A DNA stretch of 7,173 bases, from assembly GCA_003022685.1 (NCBI GenBank), contig PXSV01000031.1, positions 802 through 7,974 on the forward strand, read 5' to 3'. Every line of letters begins with the position of its first letter. The first letter of the stretch is position 1. Position numbers and translations under genes: made by a program. Shown in pieces: positions 1 to 6,735 of the stretch. The notes beneath the pieces are model-generated. The model had not been told where the DNA came from and did not search any database. It worked only from the letters and a program-made list of their open reading frames with translations. Source of the DNA: Halobacteriales archaeon SW_9_67_24. Its GTDB lineage: Archaea; Halobacteriota; Halobacteria; Halobacteriales; Halococcaceae.

Positions 1-1378
1 CGTCACGTTCGATGCGGTCGTCGATCCGTTCGAGGAGGTCGTCGATCTGGCCGTCGACCGGCGAGACGTCGATCGCGGGGTCGACGAGGTGGGTGGGACG
101 GACGATCTGTTCGACGACCTGCTCGGAGTGTTCGCGCTCGTACTCGCCGGGCGTCGCGCTGACGTAGAGCGTTTGTCCAGTTCGCTCCTCGAACTCGGGA
201 TACCGGAGCGGGCGGTTGTCGTAGGCCGTGGGGAGCCGGAACCCGTTATCGACCAGGGAGTCCTTTCTGGATTTGTCGCCCGCGAACTGACCCCGGATCT
301 GGGGCACGGTCTGGTGGGACTCGTCGATCACCGTGAGGAAGTCGTCGGGGAAGTAATCGAGGAGGGTCGACGGCGCGTCGCCTGGCTCGCGATCCGAGAG
401 GTGGACCGAGTAGTTCTCGATCCCCGAGCAGTAGCCCGTCTCTTCGAGCATTTCGAGATCGAAGGTGGTGCGCTCCTCGATTCGCTGGGCCGCCACGAGG
501 TCGTTCTGACGCTCGAAGTACGAGACGCGTTCGTCCATGAGATCCTTGATCTCGCCGATGGCGTTCTGGAGGCGGCTCTCGGGGATCGAGTAGTGTTCGG
601 CAGGGTGGACGATGGTGGCGGGCTCCTCGCTTTTGACGTCGCCTTCGAGCGGGTCGAGCTTGGTGAGGCGGTCGATCTCGTCGCCCCAGAACTCCACGCG
701 GACGGCGTAGCGGCCGTACATCGGGAAGATCTCGACGGTGTCGCCCCGCACCCGGAAGGTCCCCTGCGAGAAGTCGACGTCGTTGCGCTCGTAGTTCAGG
801 TCGACGAGTCGGCCGAGGAGTTCGTCGCGGTCGATCGACTGGCCGACCTCCAGGCGGAGGCTCATCTCCTCGTAGTTCGCGGGATCACCCAGCCCGTAGA
901 TCGCCGACACCGAGGCGACCACGATCACGTCGTCGCGAGTCAGGAGCGAGCGGGTCGCGGAGTGGCGGAGCCGGTCGATCTCGTCGTTGATCGAGGCGTC
1001 CTTCTCGATGTACTTGTCGGTCCCTTCGACGTACGCCTCTGGCTGGTAGTAATCGTAATAGGAGACGAAATATTCGACGGCGTTGTCGGGAAAGAGGGTT
1101 CGGAACTCCTCGTAAAGCTGGGCGGCGAGCGTCTTGTTGTGGGCGATCACGAGGGTTGGTTTCTGGATTTCCTCGATCGTCCACGAGACAGTGTTCGTCT
1201 TCCCGGAGCCCGTGACCCCGAGCAGGGTCTGCTCGTCGATTCCGCTGTTGAATCCCTCGGCGAGCTGTGCGATGGCGTCGGGCTGATCGCCCGCGGGGTC
1301 GAACGGCGCGTCCACCCGAAACGGACGCTCGGAGCCGGGACGGTCGGGCTGGAGCGGCCCTGACTGGGTGTCGCTCAT
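1..1378 (-). CDS. uvrB: UvrABC excinuclease subunit B (partial, C-terminus outside window)
   Basis: UvrB is the damage-verifying helicase-like subunit of nucleotide excision repair: UvrA loads it, it checks the lesion, then recruits UvrC for dual incision. The ATG at 1378 opens MSDTQSGPL, followed by the family's FRVDAPFDPAGDQPDAI. About 459 residues are visible of a family length near 670-690. Walker A GVTGSGKT lies at residues 54-61. The diagnostic beta-hairpin region begins YYDYYQPEAYV at residue 107 and continues through the conserved IEKDASIN. The motif II box DESH is at 352-355. The reading frame is still open at the window edge, within the conserved QIVRPT...QIDDLLERI stretch of the second helicase domain. 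The missing part should hold the C-terminal helicase motifs and the UvrC-binding UVR domain. Upstream is a 485-base gene-free region; I see no strong TATA box, so its promoter is unclear. Confidence 0.97.
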   Translation of the reverse strand, partial: MSDTQSGPLQPDRPGSERPFRVDAPFDPAGDQPDAIAQLAEGFNSGIDEQTLLGVTGSGKTNTVSWTIEEIQKPTLVIAHNKTLAAQLYEEFRTLFPDNAVEYFVSYYDYYQPEAYVEGTDKYIEKDASINDEIDRLRHSATRSLLTRDDVIVVASVSAIYGLGDPANYEEMSLRLEVGQSIDRDELLGRLVDLNYERNDVDFSQGTFRVRGDTVEIFPMYGRYAVRVEFWGDEIDRLTKLDPLEGDVKSEEPATIVHPAEHYSIPESRLQNAIGEIKDLMDERVSYFERQNDLVAAQRIEERTTFDLEMLEETGYCSGIENYSVHLSDREPGDAPSTLLDYFPDDFLTVIDESHQTVPQIRGQFAGDKSRKDSLVDNGFRLPTAYDNRPLRYPEFEERTGQTLYVSATPGEYEREHSEQVVEQIVRPTHLVDPAIDVSPVDGQIDDLLERIDDRIERD

Positions 1379-1631
1379 TGGAGAACGGTGGAGCCGGAGC
1401 CACTTGACGCGCTCGTTCGGGGCGAGTCGACCCTGCTCCGGTGTCGTCGGGCGGAGCTGGGATCGTGGCGCATGACGCGACCTGCGGCCGCCAGCCGGTG
1501 GTTGCGGGCCGGTCGCGGTGGGCAGTTCCTGGCGGATGAAGGGCGAGGCGAACGAGCGGCCAGCGATCGTACCGCGAGCGAGGCCGAAGGCCGAGTGAGC
1601 GGGAGTTTTCGATCGACATTCTTGCAAGCCG

Positions 1632-1823
1632 AGCGGGACGGCGAGCCGTCCCGCTGGCCGTGCGAACGGGCCTTCGGCCCGCGAGCAGACGGGGGTTGGC
1701 GACCGAGCGGCGTCGTTCGAAAGGCGCTTCACGCCTTTCGTGATCCTCAAAAGAGCCTTCGGCTCTTTTGGACCTCGCGGGAGCTTCGCTCCCGCTCAGT
1801 GACGAGAGAGCTTCGCTCTCTCG
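1632..1823. repeat. Row of six perfect inverted repeats (hairpin array)
   Basis: Six consecutive perfect inverted repeats occupy about 190 bases. They are: arm AGCGGGACGGC 1632-1642 with 1645-1655 (11 bp, loop GA); CGGGCC 1667-1672 with 1676-1681 (loop TTC); CGAAAGGCG 1718-1726 with 1732-1740 (loop CTTCA); CAAAAGAGCC 1748-1757 with 1761-1770 (loop TTC); GCGGGAGC 1777-1784 with 1788-1795 (loop TTC); and CGAGAGAGC 1803-1811 with 1815-1823 (loop TTC). The arms differ completely in sequence while the TTC loop recurs, so selection or the generating mechanism seems to keep structure and loop rather than arm sequence. In plus-strand RNA two of them form C(UUCG)G tetraloops; in the polD1-sense strand the loops read GAA. 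They lie just beyond the polD1 stop, so they could shape its 3' end or block read-through into uvrB. Confidence 0.85.
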
Positions 1824-1850
1824 AACCACGAGGGAGCGCACCCTCCGCAG

Positions 1851-1858
1851 TAAAAAGG
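1851..1858 (-). terminator. Probable polD1 transcription terminator (T-tract)
   Basis: Six bases after the polD1 stop codon (TAA at 1866-1864), the coding strand reads CCTTTTTA, a five-T run at 1856-1852. Short T-runs of this sort are the usual archaeal termination signal. A weak stem (GAGGG 1830-1834 with CCCTC 1841-1845) and the strong hairpins further left follow it. Confidence 0.5.
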
Positions 1859-1863
1859 TGGAC

Positions 1864-3534
1864 TTAGAACTTCTGGATCGTCAGATCGAGCGTGTCGAGG
1901 TCGAGGATTGGCGCGTAGCCAACGTCGGGATCGATGTTGACGCTGCGCTGGAAGGAGGTCTGTTCCTGCCAGCAGCCCGAGTTGATCGCGAGCACGTTGT
2001 GGTACTTGCCGTAGCCGAGCTTGTGGACGTGACCGGTATGAAAGACATCTGGGATCTCCTCCATCACGAGGTAGTCACGCTCTTCGGGGGCGAGCCTGGT
2101 GTGGCCGCCGTACTGGGGCGCGACGTGACGTTTCTTGAGGAGCTGGTACATCGCCTTGTGGGGTTCATCGTAGTTGGCCTTCTCTTTGGGGAGTTCGGCG
2201 ATCACCTCATCGAGGCTGACGCCGTGGTACATCAGTATCGTGACGCCCTCGATCGTGACGGTCGAGGGGTTGCCTGAGAAGCGCGCGTCGTGGGCCTCCA
2301 TGATCCCACGGAGTTCCTCGTCGAAGCCCGGCTGTGGTTCGGCGAGCCGGACGGCGTCGTGGTTGCCCGGGATCAGGAGGATCTCGATGTCGCCAGGCAC
2401 CTCCTTCAACCGTTCGGCAAAGGCCTCGTACTGGTTGTAGATGTCGACGATGTCGAGCTCCTCGTCCTGATCCGGGTAGACCCCGACCCCTTCGACCATG
2501 TCGCCCGCAACGAGGAGATACTCGACCGCTGCTGCGTCCTCAGTGTGAAGCCAGTCGGCGAAGGCCGACCACGCATCGGTCGCGAACTCCCGACTGCCGA
2601 CGTGGACGTCGGAGATGAGCGCCGCGCGAACGTGGCGGTCGGCGGTCGAGGGGCGGTACGTCCGGGGAACGTCGGGGAAGTGGAGTTCGTCGACGAACAG
2701 GATGCCCCCGTCGCCCGCGAGCGTGCCCTCGACCGCGACGAGTTCGTCGAGCAGGAGTTCGTCGACGACGCTTGCGATCTCGCGGTCCTTGAGGACGAGA
2801 CAGGGAAACGTTCCGGTCGTGTCTTCGAGTTCGACCAACCAGTGACCGTTCGCGGTCGAGCGGATGTCCGTGATCATCCCCACGATGGCGGCGTCGCTCC
2901 CGCCTGCCATCGCGTCGACCGCCTCGGTCGGTCGGTGGTTAACCCGCGAGCGCAGGAGGCCGGAGAGGCGTTCGTATCGGTCCCGGAACGTCGCAACGAA
3001 ATCGGCGTACTCGCCCGTGCCGGTGCTCCGGCCGGTGACGTCGCCTTGTACGTCGAGCGAACGGAGATCCGGGTCTACGGAGCGCTCGGTGGTTCCGCTC
3101 TCGGCTGTCCCGCTTTCCGTCGACCCCTTCGTTTCCACTGGAGAGTCGGTTTGACCGTCGGTCTCGTGGGTCGTCGTTCCACTCGAAACGGAGGGGTCGG
3201 AGCGGGGCTGATCGGGGGTTTTGGCCGAAATGCTGCCGGAATCGGCGGCATCGGTGGGGGTGGCGGCGGCTGAGTCGCCGCGAGCGCCTGGCGGCGAACC
3301 GTCGGTGTGATCGGGAGGCGGACCGGTGGCGTCGGCGAGGTCGGCGGTTCGGACGGCGGCCTCGACGTCGTCGGCCGAGAGGGTGAGCGTCCCGTCCGGG
3401 ACGGTCTCGGTCGCGCGCTCGATCGCGTTTTCGAGGTCGTTCGCTCGCGCGAGCAGGGTCACGGCCTCGCGCTCGGCGTTGTAGCCCCTCGTGGCGAGCT
3501 CGTTCACGACCTCGGCCGGTGTCGGGCGCGGCAC
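1864..3534 (-). CDS. polD1: DNA polymerase D small subunit DP1 (3'-5' proofreading exonuclease)
   Basis: DP1 is the proofreading subunit of the archaeal replicative polymerase D; it partners the large subunit DP2, not seen here. The first 60 residues (AEVVNELATRGYNAEREAV) match the family's N-terminal domain. Residues about 65-180 are a D/S/T/G-rich linker, presumably disordered. An OB-fold follows (about 216-290), then a calcineurin-type phosphoesterase domain with its metal ligands: ISDVH (D309, H311), VAGDM (D345), IPGNHD (390-393), MYHGVS (H437) and TGHVH (501-504). All key residues are present, so it should be active. The frame extends to a TTG at 3561, but I prefer the GTG at 3534 (MPRPTPAEVV): an upstream TTTTG lies about 27 bases before it, as expected for a leaderless haloarchaeal transcript. 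Remarkably, linker codons 112-138 overlap two origin recognition boxes. Confidence 0.95.
   Translation of the reverse strand: MPRPTPAEVVNELATRGYNAEREAVTLLARANDLENAIERATETVPDGTLTLSADDVEAAVRTADLADATGPPPDHTDGSPPGARGDSAAATPTDAADSGSISAKTPDQPRSDPSVSSGTTTHETDGQTDSPVETKGSTESGTAESGTTERSVDPDLRSLDVQGDVTGRSTGTGEYADFVATFRDRYERLSGLLRSRVNHRPTEAVDAMAGGSDAAIVGMITDIRSTANGHWLVELEDTTGTFPCLVLKDREIASVVDELLLDELVAVEGTLAGDGGILFVDELHFPDVPRTYRPSTADRHVRAALISDVHVGSREFATDAWSAFADWLHTEDAAAVEYLLVAGDMVEGVGVYPDQDEELDIVDIYNQYEAFAERLKEVPGDIEILLIPGNHDAVRLAEPQPGFDEELRGIMEAHDARFSGNPSTVTIEGVTILMYHGVSLDEVIAELPKEKANYDEPHKAMYQLLKKRHVAPQYGGHTRLAPEERDYLVMEEIPDVFHTGHVHKLGYGKYHNVLAINSGCWQEQTSFQRSVNIDPDVGYAPILDLDTLDLTIQKF
3123..3142 (-). 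promoter_or_regulatory. Origin recognition box inside polD1 (left, minus-oriented)
   Basis: The plus strand reads ACCCCTTCGTTTCCACTGGA, identical over 20 bases to 6663-6682 in the origin next to orc1. Its dyad half-sites and GGGG run are oriented to the left, as in the origin's left box. The origin copy continues into a long G-string; this copy instead continues GGGGTCGACGG. In the polD1 frame it encodes SPVETKGS in the disordered linker. Confidence 0.85.
3175..3197 (+). promoter_or_regulatory. Origin recognition box inside polD1 (right, plus-oriented)
   Basis: The first 16 bases, CGTTCCACTCGAAACG, are identical to 6871-6886 of the right origin ORB. One mismatch (G for A at 3191) follows, then AGGGGT is again identical: 22 of 23 positions. 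It is inverted relative to the box at 3123-3142, with the dyad centres 44 bp apart. The distal G-string is only weakly represented. In the polD1 frame it encodes DPSVSSGT of the linker. Confidence 0.8.
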
Positions 3535-3651
3535 GGGGACCGGTTTCGCGGGGCGGAGCAAAAGCGTAGCGGACGGCGAACCGTCGTCGGAATCGATCGC
3601 GCGTGAGTGTGGAAGACAAGCTTGAAGCGACCGCCGGAAGTACGGGAGGTA
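3535..3651. promoter_or_regulatory. Divergent promoter region between polD1 and sec11
   Basis: These 117 bases separate the two divergent starts. On the minus strand CGCTTTTGC (about 3559-3567) is the only TATA-like element and sits about 27 bases before the preferred polD1 GTG. On the plus strand no convincing TATA box is visible; the segment ACAAGCTTGAAG (3617-3628) is about 27 bases before the sec11 ATG but is a poor match. GGGAGGT at 3644-3650 is a strong Shine-Dalgarno sequence placed only one base before the sec11 ATG. Confidence 0.45.
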
Positions 3652-4596
3652 ATGGATTCCGGCGACGGCTCCGATTCGTGGCCCGGGCGGGACGACTGGG
3701 AGACCGCCGCTGATGACGAGACCGGAGGCGGGGACGGGAGCGAACGCGCGGACGGGGGCGAAGGACCACGAGGACGGAGCGGTCGACGGGACGGAACGGC
3801 GGATTCGACCGGGGCGTCGGATTCGACCGAGAGGTCAGGTTCGAAGGAGGGGTCGGGTTCGAGGGGACTGATCGGGCGTGCGCGATGGTTGGCGACGACG
3901 GACCACGAGGTAGTGGCGTTCGTCCGGGAGGTGGCGTCGAGCCTCGCGATCGTGGCGGCCGTCGGGCTCCTCCTGTTCGCCATCAGCGGCATCTGGCCGC
4001 CGATGGTGGCGATCGAGAGCGGGAGCATGGAACCGAACCTCTACAGGGGCGATCTGGTGTTCGTGATGGAGGAACACCGCTTCGCCGGCGGGGCGGCGCG
4101 CGCGGGAACGGGGGTGGTCACCTACCAGGCGGGAGCGAACGCGAGCTACACGGAGTTCGACAAGTACGGCGACGTCATCGTCTACGAGCAGAACGGCAAC
4201 GGGCGCGCGACCCCGATCATCCACCGCGCACGTTTCTGGGTGAACGACGGCGAGAACTGGTACGACGAGGCCAACCCGGAGTACCTCGGAACCGCCGACG
4301 ACTGCGAGGAGCTGTCGTTCTGTCCGGCCCCCCATGCCGGGTTCATCACCAAGGGCGACAACAACGCACAGTACGACCAGGTCGGGAGCTTTACGAGCAA
4401 GGCGATCAGCGCGCCGGTCAAGCCGTCGTGGATCACCGGCACCGCGGAGTTCCGCATCCCGTGGCTCGGCGAGATCCGGCTGCTGTTCGGGATGGTGACC
4501 ACGGGCGCGAGCGCGCTCGTCAGCACACTGGGTACGTTAGGCGGATCGATCGTCGGCGCGCTCGCCGGCGTCGGGATGGTACGGGCTGTCCGGTAA
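3652..4596 (+). CDS. sec11: Signal peptidase I, archaeal/ER Sec11 type
   Basis: This membrane protease removes signal peptides from proteins exported by the Sec pathway, acting at the outer face of the membrane. From the ATG at 3652 the protein has 314 residues. Residues 1-75 are a hydrophilic S/G/D/E/R-rich cytoplasmic tail. A membrane segment follows (about 93-115), then IESGSMEPN with the catalytic serine (Ser125) and the conserved YRGDLVFV. In IIHRARFW, His191 replaces the bacterial lysine, which marks the archaeal/ER class. KGDNNAQYDQ (Asp236, Asp242) is the acidic box. A second hydrophobic segment at about 279-307 is probably a C-terminal membrane anchor. A GTG at 3607 would add 15 residues; I chose the ATG because those residues look non-coding and a GGAGGT lies beside it, though with abnormally short spacing. 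I recall a sec11 paralogue at this place beside haloarchaeal orc1. Confidence 0.93.
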   Translation: MDSGDGSDSWPGRDDWETAADDETGGGDGSERADGGEGPRGRSGRRDGTADSTGASDSTERSGSKEGSGSRGLIGRARWLATTDHEVVAFVREVASSLAIVAAVGLLLFAISGIWPPMVAIESGSMEPNLYRGDLVFVMEEHRFAGGAARAGTGVVTYQAGANASYTEFDKYGDVIVYEQNGNGRATPIIHRARFWVNDGENWYDEANPEYLGTADDCEELSFCPAPHAGFITKGDNNAQYDQVGSFTSKAISAPVKPSWITGTAEFRIPWLGEIRLLFGMVTTGASALVSTLGTLGGSIVGALAGVGMVRAVR

Positions 4597-4679
4597 TCGA
4601 GAGAATCGGTCGGTGTATCGAGGAGTCAGTGTGTCAAAAGGCCGGTGGGTCGGTAGGCCGGTAACGACGGCGTGGCGAG
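4597..4679. terminator. Convergent intergenic region with T-tract for orc1
   Basis: These 83 bases lie between the sec11 stop and the orc1 stop. On the orc1 strand CCTTTTGAC (T run 4639-4636) is a plausible terminator about 40 bases after the orc1 stop. On the sec11 strand no T-run is visible. The 7-mer GGCCGGT occurs twice as a direct repeat (4640-4646 and 4656-4662); it is not a hairpin. Confidence 0.35.
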
Positions 4680-6401
4680 CTAGCTGTCGAAGCGCGCCTG
4701 GACGAACGGCTGGGCGTCCTCGATGTCGCCGAGTCGCGAATCGCTAGTGAGGACGGCCTCGGTCTCCTCGACCGGGACGGAGAGGTTCATCTCTTTGGTA
4801 CGACCGTACCGGCCCTTCGAGACGACGACCGCGTTAACGATCCCGAGCATGTCGAGTTCGGAGATGAGATCCGTGACACGGCGCTGTGTGAGGACGTCGG
4901 CGTCGATCTCGTCGCAGAGTCGGCGGTAGATGTTGTAGACCTCGCCGGTATTGATGTTCTGTGCGCCGTTGCGTTCGAGGAGGATCACCGCGAAGAGCAC
5001 GACCTTCGACTGGGTGGGGAGGGTCCGGACGACCTCGACTACCCTGTCGAGCTCGATCTTCTCCTGAGCCTCGCGGACGTGGTCCTCGTCGACGCGCTCG
5101 GTCTGGCCCCGCTCGGCGAGTTCGCCCGCCGTGCGAAGGAGGTCAAGCGCGCGCCGGGCGTCGCCGTGTTCCTGGGCGGCAAAGGCCGCGCAGAGGGGGA
5201 TCACGTCCTCGGAAAGCGCGTCGGGTTCGAAGGCGATGTCCGCGCGCGCGGCGAGGATGTCACGGAGCTGAGTCGCGTCGTACGGTGGGAAGACGATCTC
5301 CTCCTCGCCGAGGCTCGACTTGACGCGGGGATCGAGGAACTCGGTGAACTTGAGGTCGTTCGAGATCCCCATGATCGACACCCGGGAGGTGTCGAGCTCG
5401 GAGTTCATCCGCGAGAGATTGTACAGGGTGTCGTCGCCGGATTTCTCCACGAGCTTGTCGATCTCGTCGAGCATGATGACCACGACTCGCTCGTGGTAGT
5501 CGACCGCCTCGAAGAAGGTCGAATAGACGCGATCGGTCGGCCACCCAGTCATTGGAACGGGTTCGAACCCGTCGAGGTCGGCTTCGAGTTCCTCGATCCG
5601 CTCCTCGATCGCGGCGATCGAGTCGAACTCGGTCTCGTCGACGGCGTCGACGTCGGAATCAGTACCGTCGGCTGCGGTGGAGTCGAGGTCGCCAAGTGTC
5701 GCCTGGCCGTCGGTCGCGCGATTTTTCAGATCGCGGAGACGTTCGAGCGTGGTTTCGATGTGGCGCTCGTTGGCCTCGATGAACGTGTTCGCGAGCTGGG
5801 CGAGCACACGATATTGAGTGTCGGTGACCTCGCAGTTGATGTACTCGACCTCGCAGGGCACGTCGTACTTCTGGGAGGTGGTTTCGAGCTCGTTGCTGAC
5901 GAACTTCGCGCTCGCGGTCTTCCCGGTCCCGGTCTTGCCGTAGATCAGGATGTTCGAGGGGGTCTCCCCACGGAGCGCGCCGACGAGGATGGTCGCCATG
6001 TCGTTGATCTGTGCCTGGCGATGGGGGAGCTGGTCGGGCGTGTACGAGGGCCGGAGAACGTCCTTGTTCTCGAAGATCGGGTCGCCGCTGAGGAGGTCGT
6101 CGAACAGCCCGCCCTGGGGCGTGTCGTCGTCGGGTCGGTCACCACGAGTCGATCCGTCGCGGGAAGTGTCGTCCTCGGACGGCCCCGCTCCGGACGGATC
6201 GATCCCCGGAATCGATTCCGACCGTGGGGTCCGCGAACCGGCCGAGTCGTCGGGATCGTTCGGATCGTCGATACTGGTCGAACCGTCGTCGAAGTCGTCG
6301 GAAGGGAGGTCCTCGGACTCCCCGTCGACATCGGCGGACGGGACGTCTCCTTCCCCGTCCACCCCGTCGCGTTCGTTCGGTGTCGAGTCGTTTCCTGCCA
6401 T
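4680..6401 (-). CDS. orc1: Orc1/Cdc6 replication initiator
   Basis: Orc1/Cdc6 is the archaeal initiator ATPase: it binds ORBs at the origin, bends DNA and recruits the MCM helicase. From ATG 6401 it has 573 residues. Residues 1-95 are a very acidic tail. The AAA+ module has Walker A GKTGTGKT (155-162), Walker B VVVIMLDEID (306-315), sensor 1 ISNDLKF (N348), the arginine-finger region DPRVKSSL (R359) and sensor 2 GDARRALDLLR (R416). The C-terminal winged helix (about 455-573) holds the recognition helix TQRRVTDLISELDMLG (505-520) and the wing KGRYGRTKEMNL (529-540). Residues about 225-280 form an acidic insertion within the AAA+ domain, ending in a heptad-like IEERIEELEADL. The frame is open back to 6566, but the extra 55 residues are basic and unlike a haloarchaeal protein, so I reject that start. 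The gene faces away from the origin it should control. Confidence 0.96.
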   Translation of the reverse strand: MAGNDSTPNERDGVDGEGDVPSADVDGESEDLPSDDFDDGSTSIDDPNDPDDSAGSRTPRSESIPGIDPSGAGPSEDDTSRDGSTRGDRPDDDTPQGGLFDDLLSGDPIFENKDVLRPSYTPDQLPHRQAQINDMATILVGALRGETPSNILIYGKTGTGKTASAKFVSNELETTSQKYDVPCEVEYINCEVTDTQYRVLAQLANTFIEANERHIETTLERLRDLKNRATDGQATLGDLDSTAADGTDSDVDAVDETEFDSIAAIEERIEELEADLDGFEPVPMTGWPTDRVYSTFFEAVDYHERVVVIMLDEIDKLVEKSGDDTLYNLSRMNSELDTSRVSIMGISNDLKFTEFLDPRVKSSLGEEEIVFPPYDATQLRDILAARADIAFEPDALSEDVIPLCAAFAAQEHGDARRALDLLRTAGELAERGQTERVDEDHVREAQEKIELDRVVEVVRTLPTQSKVVLFAVILLERNGAQNINTGEVYNIYRRLCDEIDADVLTQRRVTDLISELDMLGIVNAVVVSKGRYGRTKEMNLSVPVEETEAVLTSDSRLGDIEDAQPFVQARFDS

Positions 6402-6630
6402 GATCGGTCCCCGCGTCCCGCCCTCTCTTTCGGATGGAGGATACGCCGCGCACGCCCGGATCGTGACGTATTCCATCGATAGAAGCCGTTTCGACCGGGC
6501 TGAGCCGCAACGTTGCTGTCGGCCCGGTCGCGAGTGGTCCAGCGGAACCAGTGGTGGGGAGTGCATTAGTCTTTTTGGTTCCCGAGGTCGACACCGATCG
6601 AACGGTTCGGACGCCGAGTCAACGAGTTCA
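6402..6630 (-). promoter_or_regulatory. orc1 leader and promoter region
   Basis: This stretch lies between the orc1 ATG and the origin elements and has no gene of its own. Three TATA-like candidates are visible on the orc1 strand: CCAAAAAGACTAATG (6578-6564), CTTCTATCG (6485-6477) and CCGAAAGAGA (about 6433-6424). The last is about 27 bases before the ATG and would give a leaderless message; the first is the most AT-rich and would give a leader of about 140 bases. No Shine-Dalgarno sequence precedes ATG 6401. The left ORB is about 250 bases upstream, close enough for Orc1 to influence its own promoter, but I see no direct operator overlap. Confidence 0.4.
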
Positions 6631-6651
6631 CGAGGACACGTGCAGTCCTCG
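6631..6651. repeat. Inverted repeat abutting left ORB
   Basis: CGAGGAC (6631-6637) and GTCCTCG (6645-6651) form a perfect 7-bp stem with a 7-base loop. The palindrome CACGTG (6637-6642) sits across the left arm and loop. It directly adjoins the outer end of the left ORB's G-string at 6652. Confidence 0.7.
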
Positions 6652-6686
6652 CCCCCTCCCCCACCCCTTCGTTTCCACTGGAAGCG
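6652..6686 (-). promoter_or_regulatory. Origin recognition box, left, with G-string
   Basis: Read on the minus strand it has the inverted repeat TTCCAGTGGAA (6683-6673), then ACGAAGGGGT, then a G-string running to 6652 broken only by single bases. It matches the right box in all but the few bases at the dyad centre and outer flank, and points outward. The minus orientation and the CAGTGG centre are shared with the copy inside polD1 at 3123-3142. Confidence 0.9.
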
Positions 6687-6735
6687 AAAGAGGAGGGGAG
6701 GGAGTGGGCGATCAGGCGGCCTCGATCGTAGAAGG

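Larger units (their letters stand above)
1379..1863. other. Gene-free interval between polD1 3' end and uvrB start
   Basis: This 485-base interval separates two leftward genes. Open frames here run through the inverted repeats and resemble no protein I know, so I read it as non-coding. The left half (about 1379-1575) must hold the uvrB promoter and leader, but no clear TATA box is visible. The segment at 1582-1592 is a short GGCC-GAA-GGCC dyad. It is followed by a GAGTTTTCGATCGACATT module (1603-1620) and then the hairpin row described separately. I have the impression that comparable modules recur between genes in other haloarchaea, but that is recollection, not a search result. Confidence 0.75.

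Noticed and set aside
1632..1823. CRISPR array
   Set aside because: The repeated units are inverted repeats with differing arms, not direct repeats separated by regular spacers, and no cas gene is near.
885..1841. Long minus-strand frame of 318 codons overlapping uvrB and the gene-free interval
   Set aside because: It is an Arg/Pro-rich shadow of uvrB in another frame; the uvrB frame has all family motifs.
1388..1867. Plus-strand frame of 159 codons in the gene-free interval
   Set aside because: It reads through six perfect hairpins, giving a translation that mirrors the inverted repeats (for example RELRSRSVTRELRSLE), and has no domain.
4640..4662. Hairpin terminator for sec11
   Set aside because: GGCCGGT is a direct repeat, not an inverted one, and no T-run follows on the plus strand.
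5552..5575. CGGGTTCGAACCCG palindrome within orc1 as an operator or tRNA fragment
   Set aside because: It resembles a T-arm by chance, but lies in the conserved coding frame (GFEPVPM) with no tRNA structure around it.
6402..6566. N-terminal extension of Orc1 to ATG 6566
   Set aside because: The 55 extra residues are basic and Cys/Arg/Pro-rich, unlike the acidic protein that follows, and the proposed start overlaps an A-rich TATA-like stretch.
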